DNA of 64,000 nt from Ralstonia soli (GTDB taxonomy: Bacteria > Pseudomonadota > Gammaproteobacteria > Burkholderiales > Burkholderiaceae): contig NZ_JAMXHT010000002.1 in the NCBI RefSeq assembly GCF_023955655.1, positions 372,001 to 436,000 of the forward strand. The letters are read 5' to 3'. The notes under the pieces were generated by a model. It was not told the origin of the DNA, did no database searches, and saw only the letters and a list, made by a program, of their open reading frames with translations. Positions 15,722-24,459 of this stretch are shown one piece after another (within the stretch, counting starts at the first letter, position 1; every line of letters begins with the position of its first letter). Made by a program: the position numbers and the translations under genes.

Positions 15722-15750
15722 TTGAATACATAGATTGATATATGTATACA
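15722..15750 (+). promoter_or_regulatory. Promoter TTGAAT-N17-TATACA with overlapping operator site C (TGTATACA)
   Basis: A TTGAAT hexamer at 15722-15727 and a TATACA hexamer at 15745-15750 are spaced by exactly 17 bp, giving a good sigma-70 promoter 36 bp before the FAH gene. The palindrome TGTATACA (15743-15750) covers the -10 and is followed by AAAC. This is the cleanest case for direct repression by the divergent GntR protein. The rest of the 248-bp gap (15538-15785) shows another GTATAC at 15703-15708 and nothing else. Confidence 0.65.
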
Positions 15751-15785
15751 AAACAAATTCACTCATCACGACAGTGGGGACACAA

Positions 15786-16706
15786 GTGATCAGGTTCGGG
15801 ATTGCAAGCTATGAATTGAATGGCCGCGTTGCTGCCGGATTGAGCGTTGGCGACGCGCTTTACGATGCGCAGACCGCGTTGAAAGCGGCGACAGGACACG
15901 CCGCGCCGATAGACGTCGACGGCTTGGTCCGAGGCTGGGACCAGAACGGCGCGGCCACCGTGCAGCAATTCGAGGAGGCGGCACGCGCCATTGCCGAGGG
16001 CACCATCGACGCCAAGCCGCTCACCGGCTACCGGCTGCGCGTGCCGTTCACGCCGCGCCGCATCTTTGCCGCGGCTTCCAACTATTACGAGCACGCCCGC
16101 GAGATGGGCACCGAGCTGGCGCCGCGCGAGGAAAGCACGCCCTACATGTTCATGAAGGCCGAAACCAGCGTGGTGCCGACATTGGCTGAAGTGCGCATTC
16201 CGCCGCAGGCCGAACGTGTGGATTGGGAGGTGGAACTGGCCGTGGTGATCGGCAAGCCGGGTCGGCATATTGCCCTTGAAGATGCGCTGGATTACGTGGC
16301 CGGCTACACGGTGCTGAACGACGTGAGCGCGCGCGATCTCAACCGCCGGACGGACTATCCGTTCAAACACGACTGGTTTCGCGGCAAGAGTTTCGATACC
16401 TTCGGGCCCCTGGGGCCGTGGCTGGTGCCCCGTGCGTGCATTGCCGAACCGCAGAACCTGCGCATGCGGCTGACCGTCAACGGCGAGACCATGCAGGACG
16501 GCAACACGTCGGAGATGATCTTCAGCGTGGCCGAGCAGATTCACTATCTGTCGTCGATCCTGACGCTGCAGCCGGGCGACGTGATTGCGACGGGCACGCC
16601 GACGGGGGTCGGCATGGGCCGCGGCATCTACCTGAAGCCGGGCGACGTGATGGTGGCGTCCATTGACGGCATCGGTTCGATCGAGAATCCGCTGGTGCAG
16701 GGGTAA
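15786..16706 (+). CDS. Fumarylacetoacetate hydrolase (FAH) family protein
   Basis: 306 residues from a GTG at 15786 (MIRFGIASYE), with GGGGA about seven bases upstream. The earlier TTG lies inside the promoter and is excluded. The C-terminal FAH domain (about 95-304) holds the metal ligands in RVDWEVELAVVIGK and NDVSARDLN, and the closing GDVIATGTPTGVG. The family hydrolyses or decarboxylates acylpyruvate-like ring-cleavage products. As the first gene before an ABC transporter and an extradiol-type VOC gene, it probably acts just after ring opening. It is not the tyrosine-pathway enzyme, which is present at 48546. Confidence 0.9.
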   Translation: MIRFGIASYELNGRVAAGLSVGDALYDAQTALKAATGHAAPIDVDGLVRGWDQNGAATVQQFEEAARAIAEGTIDAKPLTGYRLRVPFTPRRIFAAASNYYEHAREMGTELAPREESTPYMFMKAETSVVPTLAEVRIPPQAERVDWEVELAVVIGKPGRHIALEDALDYVAGYTVLNDVSARDLNRRTDYPFKHDWFRGKSFDTFGPLGPWLVPRACIAEPQNLRMRLTVNGETMQDGNTSEMIFSVAEQIHYLSSILTLQPGDVIATGTPTGVGMGRGIYLKPGDVMVASIDGIGSIENPLVQG

Positions 16707-16760
16707 TGCCCATCACGCACGCAGTGCGGTCCGGCCAGACCACATCTTGACGGAGGAGAC

Positions 16761-17762
16761 ATGCTGGAGCGGGTAAGTGCCCTGGTCCGCGGGCTGGTGC
16801 TTGCGGCGGGGCTTGGGGTTGGGTCGATGCCAGTCGCGCATGCGGCCGACGCCGTGCGCGTCAACCTGGCATGGCTGCCCCAGGGCAGCACGGGCGGCAT
16901 TCTGCTCGCCCAGGCCAAGGGCTACTACAAGGAAGCCGGCCTGGACGTGACCGTCATGCGCGGCTACGGCGGCCAACGCACGGTCAACGAGGTCGACGCC
17001 GGGCTCTTCGAGTTCGGCTACGGCGACCCCGTGAGCGTGACGCTGAACCGCGCCCACGGCGGCCGCACGGTGATGGTGGGCGCAATCAACACGCGCTGGC
17101 CGGGTGCCATGTGTTACGTGGAGCGGCCTGGCTTCAAGGTGACTTCTCTGAAGGACCTGGCCGGCATGACGCTGGGCGGCGGCGGTGCATCGGCGGTGCA
17201 GAACATCGTGCCGGCCTGGCTCAAGCAGAACGGCATGGCGCCCGACGCGATCAAGCTGGTGCGACTGGACCCGGCGGTGATCAACACCGCGCTGCTGCAA
17301 AAGCGCATCGACCTGTCGGAATGCTGGGAGGGCGCGAGCCTGCCCGTGCAGCAGGCGTTCGCACAGCGGGCGGGCCAGAAGCTGGGCAAGGTGTACTACC
17401 GCGATTTCGGCCTGGACATGATGGGCAGCGGCATTGTCACGACCGACCGCTACATCGCGCAGCATCCGGATGTAGTCAAGCGTTTTGTCGAGGCCACGTA
17501 CCGCGGCTACGCCTTCATGCGTGATCAGCCCAAGGCCGCGGCGGACGCGATCGTCGCGCAGCAGCCGCTGCTCGATCGCGCCATCCTGCAAGAGCAGATT
17601 GCGGAAACCAACAAACTGATCTCCGACGAACCGGCCAAGCACAAGATCGGCTGGCTGCGGCCTGAACGCATCAACGCGACGGTCGATTTCCTGTCGCGCG
17701 CGTTTGATCTGGGTGGCAAGGTGAAGGCCGCCGACCTGTACACCAACCGCTTCGTCGAATGA
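16761..17762 (+). CDS. ABC transporter substrate-binding protein, NMT1/SsuA/THI5 type
   Basis: 333 residues with a signal peptide cleaved after AHAADA (about 29). VNLAWLPQGSTGGILLAQAKGYYKEAGLDV is the standard first lobe of NMT1-like binding proteins. The two-lobed fold continues with SVTLNR, GGGGASAVQN and NTALLQKR segments. Relatives bind sulfonates, pyrimidines, nitrate, riboflavin or phthalate-like aromatics, so the ligand cannot be read. It precedes the VOC enzyme, permease and ATPase genes on one strand and forms a complete importer with them. Confidence 0.9.
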   Translation: MLERVSALVRGLVLAAGLGVGSMPVAHAADAVRVNLAWLPQGSTGGILLAQAKGYYKEAGLDVTVMRGYGGQRTVNEVDAGLFEFGYGDPVSVTLNRAHGGRTVMVGAINTRWPGAMCYVERPGFKVTSLKDLAGMTLGGGGASAVQNIVPAWLKQNGMAPDAIKLVRLDPAVINTALLQKRIDLSECWEGASLPVQQAFAQRAGQKLGKVYYRDFGLDMMGSGIVTTDRYIAQHPDVVKRFVEATYRGYAFMRDQPKAAADAIVAQQPLLDRAILQEQIAETNKLISDEPAKHKIGWLRPERINATVDFLSRAFDLGGKVKAADLYTNRFVE

Positions 17763-17840
17763 TTGCTGAGTAGGCGTGGAACAAATTCGGGGCTGCGGCC
17801 CAACCCGCCCGCCATGCACGGGCACATTGGAGTGAGACAC

Positions 17841-18431
17841 ATGAACAGCTTGCGTCCCAAGCGGCTTGGACACATGGTTTTGATGGTGCGGGACATCCAG
17901 CGCTCGGCCAAGTTCTATACCGAAGTCCTGGGCCTGAAGGTCTCGGACTGGATCGGCGACCAGATGGTCTTCCTGCGCGCCGGCACCGACCACCACGACC
18001 TGGCGCTGTCCCAGCTGCCGAAAGATTCGCCCGACTTCAACGACCTGCCGCGCTACTCGCGTCCGGGGCTGGAGCACTTCTCCTACCTGATCGACAGCGT
18101 TGAAGAGATGGAGCGCTCGGTCAAGGTGTTGCAGGAGCACGGCGTGGAGATTGTGCGCGGCATCGGCCGTCACGGCCCGGGCGACAACTACTTCCTCGTC
18201 TTCAAGGACCCGGACGGCAACAACGTCGAGGTCTACTGCAACATGGAGCAGATTGGCGAGCGTGACCCCCGCGAGGCCCAGGTGTGGGAGCGCAGTATCG
18301 AATCGTTCGACCAGTACCGCTTCGAGCGCTTTGTCGTGCCGCCGCCGCCGCATCTTGTTGCGCAAAAGTCGGGCGCATCGGCACCCAAGGCGGAGCCAGC
18401 CGACAAAGAGCATCCTGGAGACAAGTCATGA
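17841..18431 (+). CDS. Extradiol-dioxygenase-like VOC protein inside the ABC operon
   Basis: 196 residues from the ATG at 17841 (GGAG eight bases upstream). One VOC pair carries GHMVLMVRD (His11), a second ligand region at GLEHFSYLID (about 78) and DPDGNNVEVYC (Glu about 128), which is the His/His/Glu layout of Fe(II) extradiol dioxygenases. The last 40 residues are Pro/Ala/Lys rich and probably disordered. The stop overlaps the permease ATG by 4 nt, so synthesis is coupled to the transporter. Cleavage of an imported catechol-like ring is plausible; non-dioxygenase VOC activity is not excluded. Confidence 0.85.
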   Translation: MNSLRPKRLGHMVLMVRDIQRSAKFYTEVLGLKVSDWIGDQMVFLRAGTDHHDLALSQLPKDSPDFNDLPRYSRPGLEHFSYLIDSVEEMERSVKVLQEHGVEIVRGIGRHGPGDNYFLVFKDPDGNNVEVYCNMEQIGERDPREAQVWERSIESFDQYRFERFVVPPPPHLVAQKSGASAPKAEPADKEHPGDKS

Positions 18432-19171
18432 AGCGCGTGCTCGAAACCGCCGCGTTCTGGATCGTCGTCGGGCTGGTGTGGGAGTTTGGCGTGCGCTGGA
18501 GCGGTGCGCCGGAGTATGTATGGCCATCGCTGTCGTCCGTGCTGGCTGCGGGGTGGGAGATGCGCGCACAACTGCTGAGCGATACCGCCACCACGGCGGG
18601 TGAAGTTTTTGCAGGCTTCATGCTCGCGCTGGTGAGCGGTCTTGCGCTGGGGTTGCTGGCCAGTGCATCGGCCATCGCGCGGCGCACGCTGTTCCCGCTC
18701 GTGACGGCTCTGCAGAGCATGCCCAAGATCGCGCTGGCACCGTTGCTGATCGTCTGGTTTGGCTACGGGTTTGCCTCCAAGCTGGCGGCGGCGGTGTTGT
18801 TTGCGTTCTTCCCGATTGTGGTGGCCACCATGGGCGGGCTGGCTGGTGTGCCGCAGAACCTGGACGAGCATTTCCGCGCGCTCGGCGCATCGGCTTCGCG
18901 CACGTTCTGGCACCTGCGTCTGCCCGCCGCCATGCCCGCCTTGATGGACGGCCTGAAGATCGCCATGCCGCTCGCGGTGATCGGCGCGATCGTGGGCGAG
19001 TTCATCGGCTCGGAGTCGGGGCTTGGGCATCTGATCGTGTTCGCAACGTCGAATGCGCAAACGCCGCTGTGCTTTGCGGCCATCCTGATGGTGACGGCGC
19101 TGGCCATGGTGTTCTACGCCGTGGTCGATTGGGTCTCGCGTGCTGTCTGGTGGAGAGGAGTCACGGTCTGA
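18428..19171 (+). CDS. ABC transporter permease, SsuC/TauC type
   Basis: 247 residues with about six membrane segments and the permease-ATPase coupling motif around EHFRALGASASRTFWHLRLPAAMP (EAA loop). It is the inner-membrane channel for the NMT1-type binding protein at 16761. The ATG overlaps the VOC stop, and its own stop overlaps the ATPase ATG (TGATG), so the three genes are translated as a unit. Much longer in-frame starts are shadows of the VOC gene. Confidence 0.92.
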   Translation: MKRVLETAAFWIVVGLVWEFGVRWSGAPEYVWPSLSSVLAAGWEMRAQLLSDTATTAGEVFAGFMLALVSGLALGLLASASAIARRTLFPLVTALQSMPKIALAPLLIVWFGYGFASKLAAAVLFAFFPIVVATMGGLAGVPQNLDEHFRALGASASRTFWHLRLPAAMPALMDGLKIAMPLAVIGAIVGEFIGSESGLGHLIVFATSNAQTPLCFAAILMVTALAMVFYAVVDWVSRAVWWRGVTV

Positions 19172-20022
19172 TGGCAATCGTCAATCTGTCGCGCGCTGTG
19201 CCGCGCGAAACCGCAGTGCTTGCTGCCGCCAATCCGGCCCCGCAGGATACGGAAGCTCGCGTGATGATCGATGTCGACAACGTCGGCAAGCGGTTTGCTG
19301 CGCGCGGTGGCGCTGCTGCATTCAATGCGCTGGAAGACGTATCGATGCAGGTGCGGCAGCGCGAGTTCGTCTCCATCCTGGGGCCGAGCGGCTGCGGCAA
19401 GAGCACGCTGCTGCGCATGGTGTCGGGGCTTGTGGCGTGCGACGCGGGCGAGATCCGCGTCGACGGCCGGTCGATCAACGCGCCCGTCCCCGAGATCGGC
19501 GTGGTGTTCCAGACCAGCAACATGCTGCCCTGGCTTACCGTGGGCGACAACATCCGCCTGGGCGCCAAGCTGCGCAATCTGCCGAGCGTGAAGACCGAGG
19601 CGCGCCTGCCGGGCCTGCTCGATACGCTAGGCCTCACGCAGTTTGTCGACCGCTATCCGCACGAGCTGTCGGGAGGCATGCGTCAGCGCGCGGCCATCGG
19701 CCAGATCCTGCTGCTGGAGCCGCGTGTGATGCTGATGGACGAGCCGTTCGGTGCGTTGGATGCGCTCACGCGCGACAAGCTCAACGTCGAGCTGCTGCGC
19801 ATCTGGCAGCAGAGCACGTTGACCGTGCTGCTGGTCACGCACAGCATTCACGAGGCGGTGTTCCTGTCGGACCGCGTGCTGGTGATGTCGCCACGGCCCG
19901 GCCGGGTGCAGCACGACGTGAAGATCGACCTGCCGCGTCCCCGCCAGCCGGACGAGATCAAGCGCGACCCGCGCTACGGCGAGTACGTGTCGGAACTGTC
20001 CCGCATGATGGGGGTGTTCTGA
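19171..20022 (+). CDS. ABC transporter ATP-binding protein, SsuB/TauB type
   Basis: 283 residues. Walker A is GPSGCGKST (71-79), the Q-loop lies in VFQTSNMLPW, the signature is ELSGGMRQR, Walker B is VMLMDEPFG and the switch His is in VTHSIHEA. It powers the importer formed with the binding protein and permease upstream. An N-terminal extension of about 30 residues precedes the usual start of the domain, and the internal MIDVDNVGKRF could be an alternative start. A GC-rich hairpin follows the gene. Confidence 0.94.
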   Translation: MAIVNLSRAVPRETAVLAAANPAPQDTEARVMIDVDNVGKRFAARGGAAAFNALEDVSMQVRQREFVSILGPSGCGKSTLLRMVSGLVACDAGEIRVDGRSINAPVPEIGVVFQTSNMLPWLTVGDNIRLGAKLRNLPSVKTEARLPGLLDTLGLTQFVDRYPHELSGGMRQRAAIGQILLLEPRVMLMDEPFGALDALTRDKLNVELLRIWQQSTLTVLLVTHSIHEAVFLSDRVLVMSPRPGRVQHDVKIDLPRPRQPDEIKRDPRYGEYVSELSRMMGVF

Positions 20023-20043
20023 CTGGATTGCGGGTTCTGATCG

Positions 20044-20079
20044 GGGCGGGCCGCTGCTACGATCCGGCATCGCCCGCCC
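20044..20079 (+). terminator. GC-rich hairpin after the ABC operon, possible terminator
   Basis: An 8-bp perfect stem GGGCGGGC (20044-20051) / GCCCGCCC (20072-20079) with a 20-nt loop lies in the 60-bp gap before the LysR gene. There is no T-run, so it is either a weak or factor-dependent terminator or a 5' structure of the LysR message. Confidence 0.35.
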
Positions 20080-20082
20080 TGA

Positions 20083-21072
20083 ATGCAAACTGACATGCAA
20101 GCCAATCCGCTCAGCGAGATCTCCCTGATCCGCCGGCTGAAACTGAATCAACTGATGATCTTCGAGCGCGTGCTGGAAACGCGCTCGGTGGTGCGCGCCG
20201 CCAACGAGATGCGGCTGACGCAGCCCGCGGTGACCAAGGTCATCCACGAACTGGAGTCATGCTTTGACGGCGCGCTGTTCTCGCGCTCCAACCGTGGGGT
20301 GGTGCCGACGGAACTGGGGCTGATGCTGGGCCGGCGCGTAAAGTCGTTGATGGCCGAGCTGCGTTACATGACCGACGAGCTGAACGACTTCCGGCTCGGC
20401 ACCAGCGGGCATGTGATCGTCGGCACGTTGATCTCGGCATCGGCGCGGTTGTTGCCGCGCGCCATCGCCATGCTCAAGGCGCGCACGCCCAATGTGTTGG
20501 TCACCGTGCGTGAAGGCACGACCGCACACCTGTTTCCAGCGCTGGCGACGGGCGATCTGGATATCGTCGTCGGCCGCCTGCCTGAACGGGAGTTGCCGAT
20601 TGCGAGCGCGTTTCCGCTGACGCACGAAGCGTTGTTCGATGAGTCGCTGTGCGCGGTGGTGGGCAAGGGCTATGGCGCCTTGCCCGAGCGAGTGGCGCAT
20701 CTGTCGGAGCTGGCGGGCTCGCCGTGGATTCTGCCGACGCCGGATTCCCCCGCGCGCTTGGCGGCTGAGCACCTGTTCCGCTCCGCTGGCTTGCCGTTGC
20801 CGACCGACATCGTGGAATCGCTTTCGCTGCTGACCAACATCGGTTTGCTGCTGGAAACGCCCCGCATTGCGTTGATGCCGCGCGTGGCGGCCCGGCAGTT
20901 TGCCGATGCGGGCCTGCTGCGCATTCTCGACCTGCCGGAGACGGCTGCGTTCGGCACCGTGGGGTTCTCGCTGCGCTCGCACAAGGAGCAGAGCGCAGCG
21001 TGCCGCGCCTTTATCGAATGCTTGCAGGAAGCCGCGCAGGCGGCCGCGCCCGAATCCGGCGCACTGGCCTGA
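20083..21072 (+). CDS. LysR family regulator of the 3-hydroxyanthranilate operon
   Basis: 329 residues from ATG 20083, with a second ATG at 20095. The helix-turn-helix lies at about 25-65 (VVRAANEMRLTQPAVTKVIHELE), and the effector domain resembles the GbpR/CbnR-like branch with GTLISASARLLPRAI. It lies upstream of and on the same strand as the nba-type operon, 127 bp away. Because it is not divergent, it could be expressed from its own promoter or by read-through from the ABC operon. An nbaR-like activator role is inferred from position. Confidence 0.88.
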   Translation: MQTDMQANPLSEISLIRRLKLNQLMIFERVLETRSVVRAANEMRLTQPAVTKVIHELESCFDGALFSRSNRGVVPTELGLMLGRRVKSLMAELRYMTDELNDFRLGTSGHVIVGTLISASARLLPRAIAMLKARTPNVLVTVREGTTAHLFPALATGDLDIVVGRLPERELPIASAFPLTHEALFDESLCAVVGKGYGALPERVAHLSELAGSPWILPTPDSPARLAAEHLFRSAGLPLPTDIVESLSLLTNIGLLLETPRIALMPRVAARQFADAGLLRILDLPETAAFGTVGFSLRSHKEQSAACRAFIECLQEAAQAAAPESGALA

Positions 21073-21100
21073 AACCCAGGCGGGACAAGGCTTGCGCTGG

Positions 21101-21117
21101 TATTCCGGTTTGGGATA
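21101..21117. promoter_or_regulatory. Dyad TATTCC-N5-GGGATA, candidate LysR box
   Basis: An imperfect inverted repeat containing a T-N11-A core lies 83 bp before the GTG of the aldehyde dehydrogenase gene, which heads the operon. The placement fits an activator site upstream of a promoter in the 127-bp gap. The LysR gene immediately upstream is the likely binder. Confidence 0.4.
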
Positions 21118-21199
21118 CTCAGCGCCGAATGTTTCATTGTTCTTCTCTGCCGCGGGTCCCTAGACTCCTGCCAAACCTTCAACGAGCGCAGGAGACGTT

Positions 21200-22690
21200 G
21201 TGAATCAGGAACCGGCTGACGCCGCACGCACGCCGCGGCTTTTACGGCACTACATCAACGGCGGGTTCGTGGCGAGCGCCACGACGTTTGCCGATGTCAG
21301 CCCAGTCGACGGCACGCTAGTCGCCCAGGTATGCGAGGCCGACGCGGCCACCGTGGACCAGGCCGTTCGCGCCGCGCGTGCCGCGCAACTGGCTGGCTGG
21401 CGTGACACCACCCCCGCCCAACGCGCCGACTGGCTGCACCGCATTGCCGACGGCATCCAGGCGAGGTTCGACGAATTCGTCACCGCCGAAGTCGCCGATA
21501 CCGGCCGCCCGCTCACGCAGGCCCGCACGCTGGACGTGGCACGCGGCATCGCCAACTTCCGCACGTTTGCCGACCTGATCCGCACGGCCAACAGTGAATT
21601 CTTCGAAACCCACACGCCGGACGGCAGCGCGTACATCAACTACGTGCGACGCAAGCCGCTGGGCGTGATCGGCATCATCTCGCCGTGGAACCTGCCGCTG
21701 CTGCTCTTCTCGTGGAAGGTGGCACCGGCGCTGGCCATGGGCAACTGCGTGGTGGCCAAGCCGTCGGAAGAAACCCCGGGCTCCGCCACGTTGCTGGCCG
21801 AGGTGATGCACGACGTGGGCTTGCCGCCTGGCGTGTTCAACCTGATCCACGGCCACGGGCCGAACGCAGCGGGGGAGTTCCTCACCCGCCATCCGGACAT
21901 CAGCGCCATCACCTTCACGGGCGAATCGCGCACCGGCAGCACGATCATGAAGACCGTGGCCGATGGCGTGAAGGAAATCTCGTTCGAGCTGGGCGGCAAG
22001 AACGCTGCCGTGGTGTTTGCCGATGCGGATTTCGATGCCGCTGTGGATGGTGTCGTCAAATCCAGCTTCACCAACGCCGGGCAGGTATGCCTGTGCAGCG
22101 AGCGCGTGTATGTCGAGCGCCCGATCTTCGATCGCTTCGTTGCCGCGTTGAAGGCGCGCACGGAGAAGCTGTGCATCGGTGCGCCGGACGATCCCGCCAC
22201 GACCATGGGCCCGCTCATCTCGCGCGGCCATCGCGAGAAGGTGCTGTCGTACTTCCGCTTGGCGGTGGAAGAGGGCGCGACGGTCGTCACTGGCGGCGGG
22301 GTGCCGCAGTTTGGCGACGCGCGCGATGACGGTGCCTTTGTGCTGCCGACCATCTGGACCGGGCTGCCCGACACCGCACGCTGCGTAACCGAAGAGATCT
22401 TCGGCCCTGTGTGCCACATCGCCCCGTTCGACACGGAGGAAGAGGTGATCCGCCGCGTCAACGACAGCGCCTACGGCCTGGCTGCCAGTATCTGGACGAC
22501 CCAGCTCGCACGCGGCCACCGCGTTGCCAAGCAGATCGAAACGGGCATCGTGTGGGTCAACGCGTGGTTTGTGCGCGACCTGCGCACGCCGTTTGGCGGT
22601 GCCAAGCTCTCCGGCATTGGCCGGGAAGGCGGACGCCATTCGCTCGACTTCTATTCCGAGTTGACCAACGTCTGCGTGAGGGTCGCATGA
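21200..22690 (+). CDS. nbaE: 2-aminomuconate 6-semialdehyde dehydrogenase
   Basis: 496 residues from a GTG with AGGAG five bases upstream. The ALDH core is intact: [12 protein letters not shown], the general-base Glu in [13 protein letters not shown] and the catalytic Cys in [13 protein letters not shown]. The last is typical of hydroxymuconic/aminomuconic semialdehyde dehydrogenases. It oxidises 2-aminomuconate semialdehyde to 2-aminomuconate with NAD+. Gene order with the following seven genes matches the nba cluster of 2-nitrobenzoate degraders, which supports the aminated substrate. 2-Hydroxymuconic semialdehyde is the alternative. Confidence 0.92.
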   Translation: MNQEPADAARTPRLLRHYINGGFVASATTFADVSPVDGTLVAQVCEADAATVDQAVRAARAAQLAGWRDTTPAQRADWLHRIADGIQARFDEFVTAEVADTGRPLTQARTLDVARGIANFRTFADLIRTANSEFFETHTPDGSAYINYVRRKPLGVIGIISPWNLPLLLFSWKVAPALAMGNCVVAKPSEETPGSATLLAEVMHDVGLPPGVFNLIHGHGPNAAGEFLTRHPDISAITFTGESRTGSTIMKTVADGVKEISFELGGKNAAVVFADADFDAAVDGVVKSSFTNAGQVCLCSERVYVERPIFDRFVAALKARTEKLCIGAPDDPATTMGPLISRGHREKVLSYFRLAVEEGATVVTGGGVPQFGDARDDGAFVLPTIWTGLPDTARCVTEEIFGPVCHIAPFDTEEEVIRRVNDSAYGLAASIWTTQLARGHRVAKQIETGIVWVNAWFVRDLRTPFGGAKLSGIGREGGRHSLDFYSELTNVCVRVA

Positions 22691-23508
22691 GCGCCATCGA
22701 TAGGAACGCGGCCATCGCCCTGGCCCACCAGCTGTGGCAGGCCGAGCAGGAGCGTACGCCGTGTGCGCCGGTGCGCGACGCCATTGCCGCACTCGGTGGT
22801 GATCCGCTGGAAGCCGCATACGCCGTGCAGCGCGTCAACACCGAGCGCAAGCTGGCCAGCGGCCGTCGCCTGGTCGGCCGCAAGATCGGCCTGACCTCGA
22901 AAGCGGTACAGGCGCAACTCGGTGTGGACCAGCCTGACTTCGGCATGTTGTTCGACGATATGGCGATTGCCGATGGTGAAGAGATCGCCCTGTCGCGCAC
23001 GCTGCAGCCGAAGGTGGAGGCCGAAATCGCGCTCGTGCTGGAGCACGACCTGCCGCACGAGCGCCACACCATTGCTGACCTGATCCGCGCCACCGGCTAT
23101 GCACTGCCCGCCATCGAGATCGTCGGCAGCCGCATCGCCAACTGGGACATCCGCCTGACCGATACCGTGGCCGACAACGCTTCCAGCGGCCTGTTTGTGC
23201 TCGGCAACCGACCGGTCAAGCTCGACGCGTTTGACGCCATCCAATGCGGCATGGTGATGGAGCGCCGCGGTGACCAGGTGAGCGTGGGTGCCGGCGCGGC
23301 GTGCCTGGGCAACCCGCTGCATGCCGCCCTGTGGCTGGCCAACACCATGACGCGCGTTGGGGCGCCGCTCAAGGCGGGCGACATCGTGCTGACGGGCGCA
23401 TTGGGGCCGATGGTCGCCGTTGCGCCGGGCGATGTCTTCACCGCGTATATCGAAGGCCTCGGCAGCGTGAGCGCTTGTTTCTCCACCCAACCGGATTCCG
23501 CGCAATGA
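22687..23508 (+). CDS. nbaH: 2-oxopent-4-enoate hydratase
   Basis: 273 residues of the MhpD/hydratase-decarboxylase family. Markers are [38 protein letters not shown] with the metal-binding Glu pair, and [13 protein letters not shown]. It adds water to 2-oxopent-4-enoate to give 4-hydroxy-2-oxovalerate, the step after decarboxylation of 4-oxalocrotonate. The ATG overlaps the dehydrogenase stop by 4 nt and its stop overlaps the next ATG. The related decarboxylase is a separate gene at 25512, so the pair mirrors DmpE/DmpH. Confidence 0.92.
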   Translation: MSAIDRNAAIALAHQLWQAEQERTPCAPVRDAIAALGGDPLEAAYAVQRVNTERKLASGRRLVGRKIGLTSKAVQAQLGVDQPDFGMLFDDMAIADGEEIALSRTLQPKVEAEIALVLEHDLPHERHTIADLIRATGYALPAIEIVGSRIANWDIRLTDTVADNASSGLFVLGNRPVKLDAFDAIQCGMVMERRGDQVSVGAGAACLGNPLHAALWLANTMTRVGAPLKAGDIVLTGALGPMVAVAPGDVFTAYIEGLGSVSACFSTQPDSAQ

Positions 23509-24446
23509 ACGGCAATCACAAGCAGGCCGTTGCCATCATCGGCTCCGGCAATATCGGCACTGATCTGATGATCAAGGTGCTGCGCAATGCCCAGCTTCTG
23601 GAGATGGGCGCGATGGTCGGCATCGATGCCAGCTCCGATGGACTGGCACGTGCGGCGCGCCTCGGCGTGCCGACGACCGCCCAAGGTATCGAGGGGTTGG
23701 TCGCCATGCCCAACTTTGGCGATATCCGCATCGCGTTCGATGCCACCTGGGCCGGCGCGCATGCGCACCATGCAGAAGTGTTGCGCAAGCACGGTGTGCA
23801 GGTGATCGACCTGACACCGGCGGCCATTGGCCCCTTTGTCGTACCGGTCGTGAATCTGTTCGAGCATCTGGACGCACCGAACGTGAACATGGTGACCTGT
23901 GGCGGCCAGGCAACGATCCCCATCGTGCATGCCGTCTCACGCGTGGCGCCTGTGCACTACGCGGAGATCGTCGCGTCCATCGCCAGCCGCTCCGCAGGGC
24001 CCGGCACGCGTGCCAACATCGACGAGTTCACGGAGACCACCTCCAAGGCCATCGAGACCGTGGGTGGCGCCGCGCGCGGCAAGGCGATCATCGTGCTGAA
24101 CCCGGCCGAGCCGCCGCTGATGATGCGCGACACCGTCTATTGCCTGACCGATGAAGAGGCTGACACCACCGCCATTGCCGATTCGATTGAAGCCATGGTG
24201 GCCGCCGTCGCCAGCTACGTGCCGGGCTATCGCCTCAAGCAAGCCGTGCAGTTTGACCGCTACACGGCTGCCGGTCCGCTTGCGCTGCACGCGAACGACC
24301 GCCGCGCTGGGCTGAAGGTGAGCGTGTTCCTGGAGGTGGAGGGCGCCGCGCACTACCTGCCGTCTTACGCGGGCAATCTCGACATCATGACCTCGGCGGC
24401 GCTGGCGGCGGCCGAGCAGATCGCGGCAAGCCGCGTTGCAGCCTGA
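23505..24446 (+). CDS. nbaJ: Acetaldehyde dehydrogenase (acylating)
   Basis: 313 residues. The Rossmann motif [13 protein letters not shown] opens the protein and the thioester Cys is in [37 protein letters not shown] is characteristic of the MhpF/DmpF family. It converts acetaldehyde to acetyl-CoA with NAD+ and CoA and normally works as a complex that channels acetaldehyde from the aldolase encoded next. The start overlaps the hydratase stop by 4 nt. Confidence 0.96.
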   Translation: MNGNHKQAVAIIGSGNIGTDLMIKVLRNAQLLEMGAMVGIDASSDGLARAARLGVPTTAQGIEGLVAMPNFGDIRIAFDATWAGAHAHHAEVLRKHGVQVIDLTPAAIGPFVVPVVNLFEHLDAPNVNMVTCGGQATIPIVHAVSRVAPVHYAEIVASIASRSAGPGTRANIDEFTETTSKAIETVGGAARGKAIIVLNPAEPPLMMRDTVYCLTDEEADTTAIADSIEAMVAAVASYVPGYRLKQAVQFDRYTAAGPLALHANDRRAGLKVSVFLEVEGAAHYLPSYAGNLDIMTSAALAAAEQIAASRVAA

Positions 24447-24459
24447 CCGGAGATCGACC

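Noticed and set aside
16713-18413. 566-codon minus-strand open frame
   Set aside because: Antisense to the binding protein and VOC genes, which have clear signal peptide and metal motifs.
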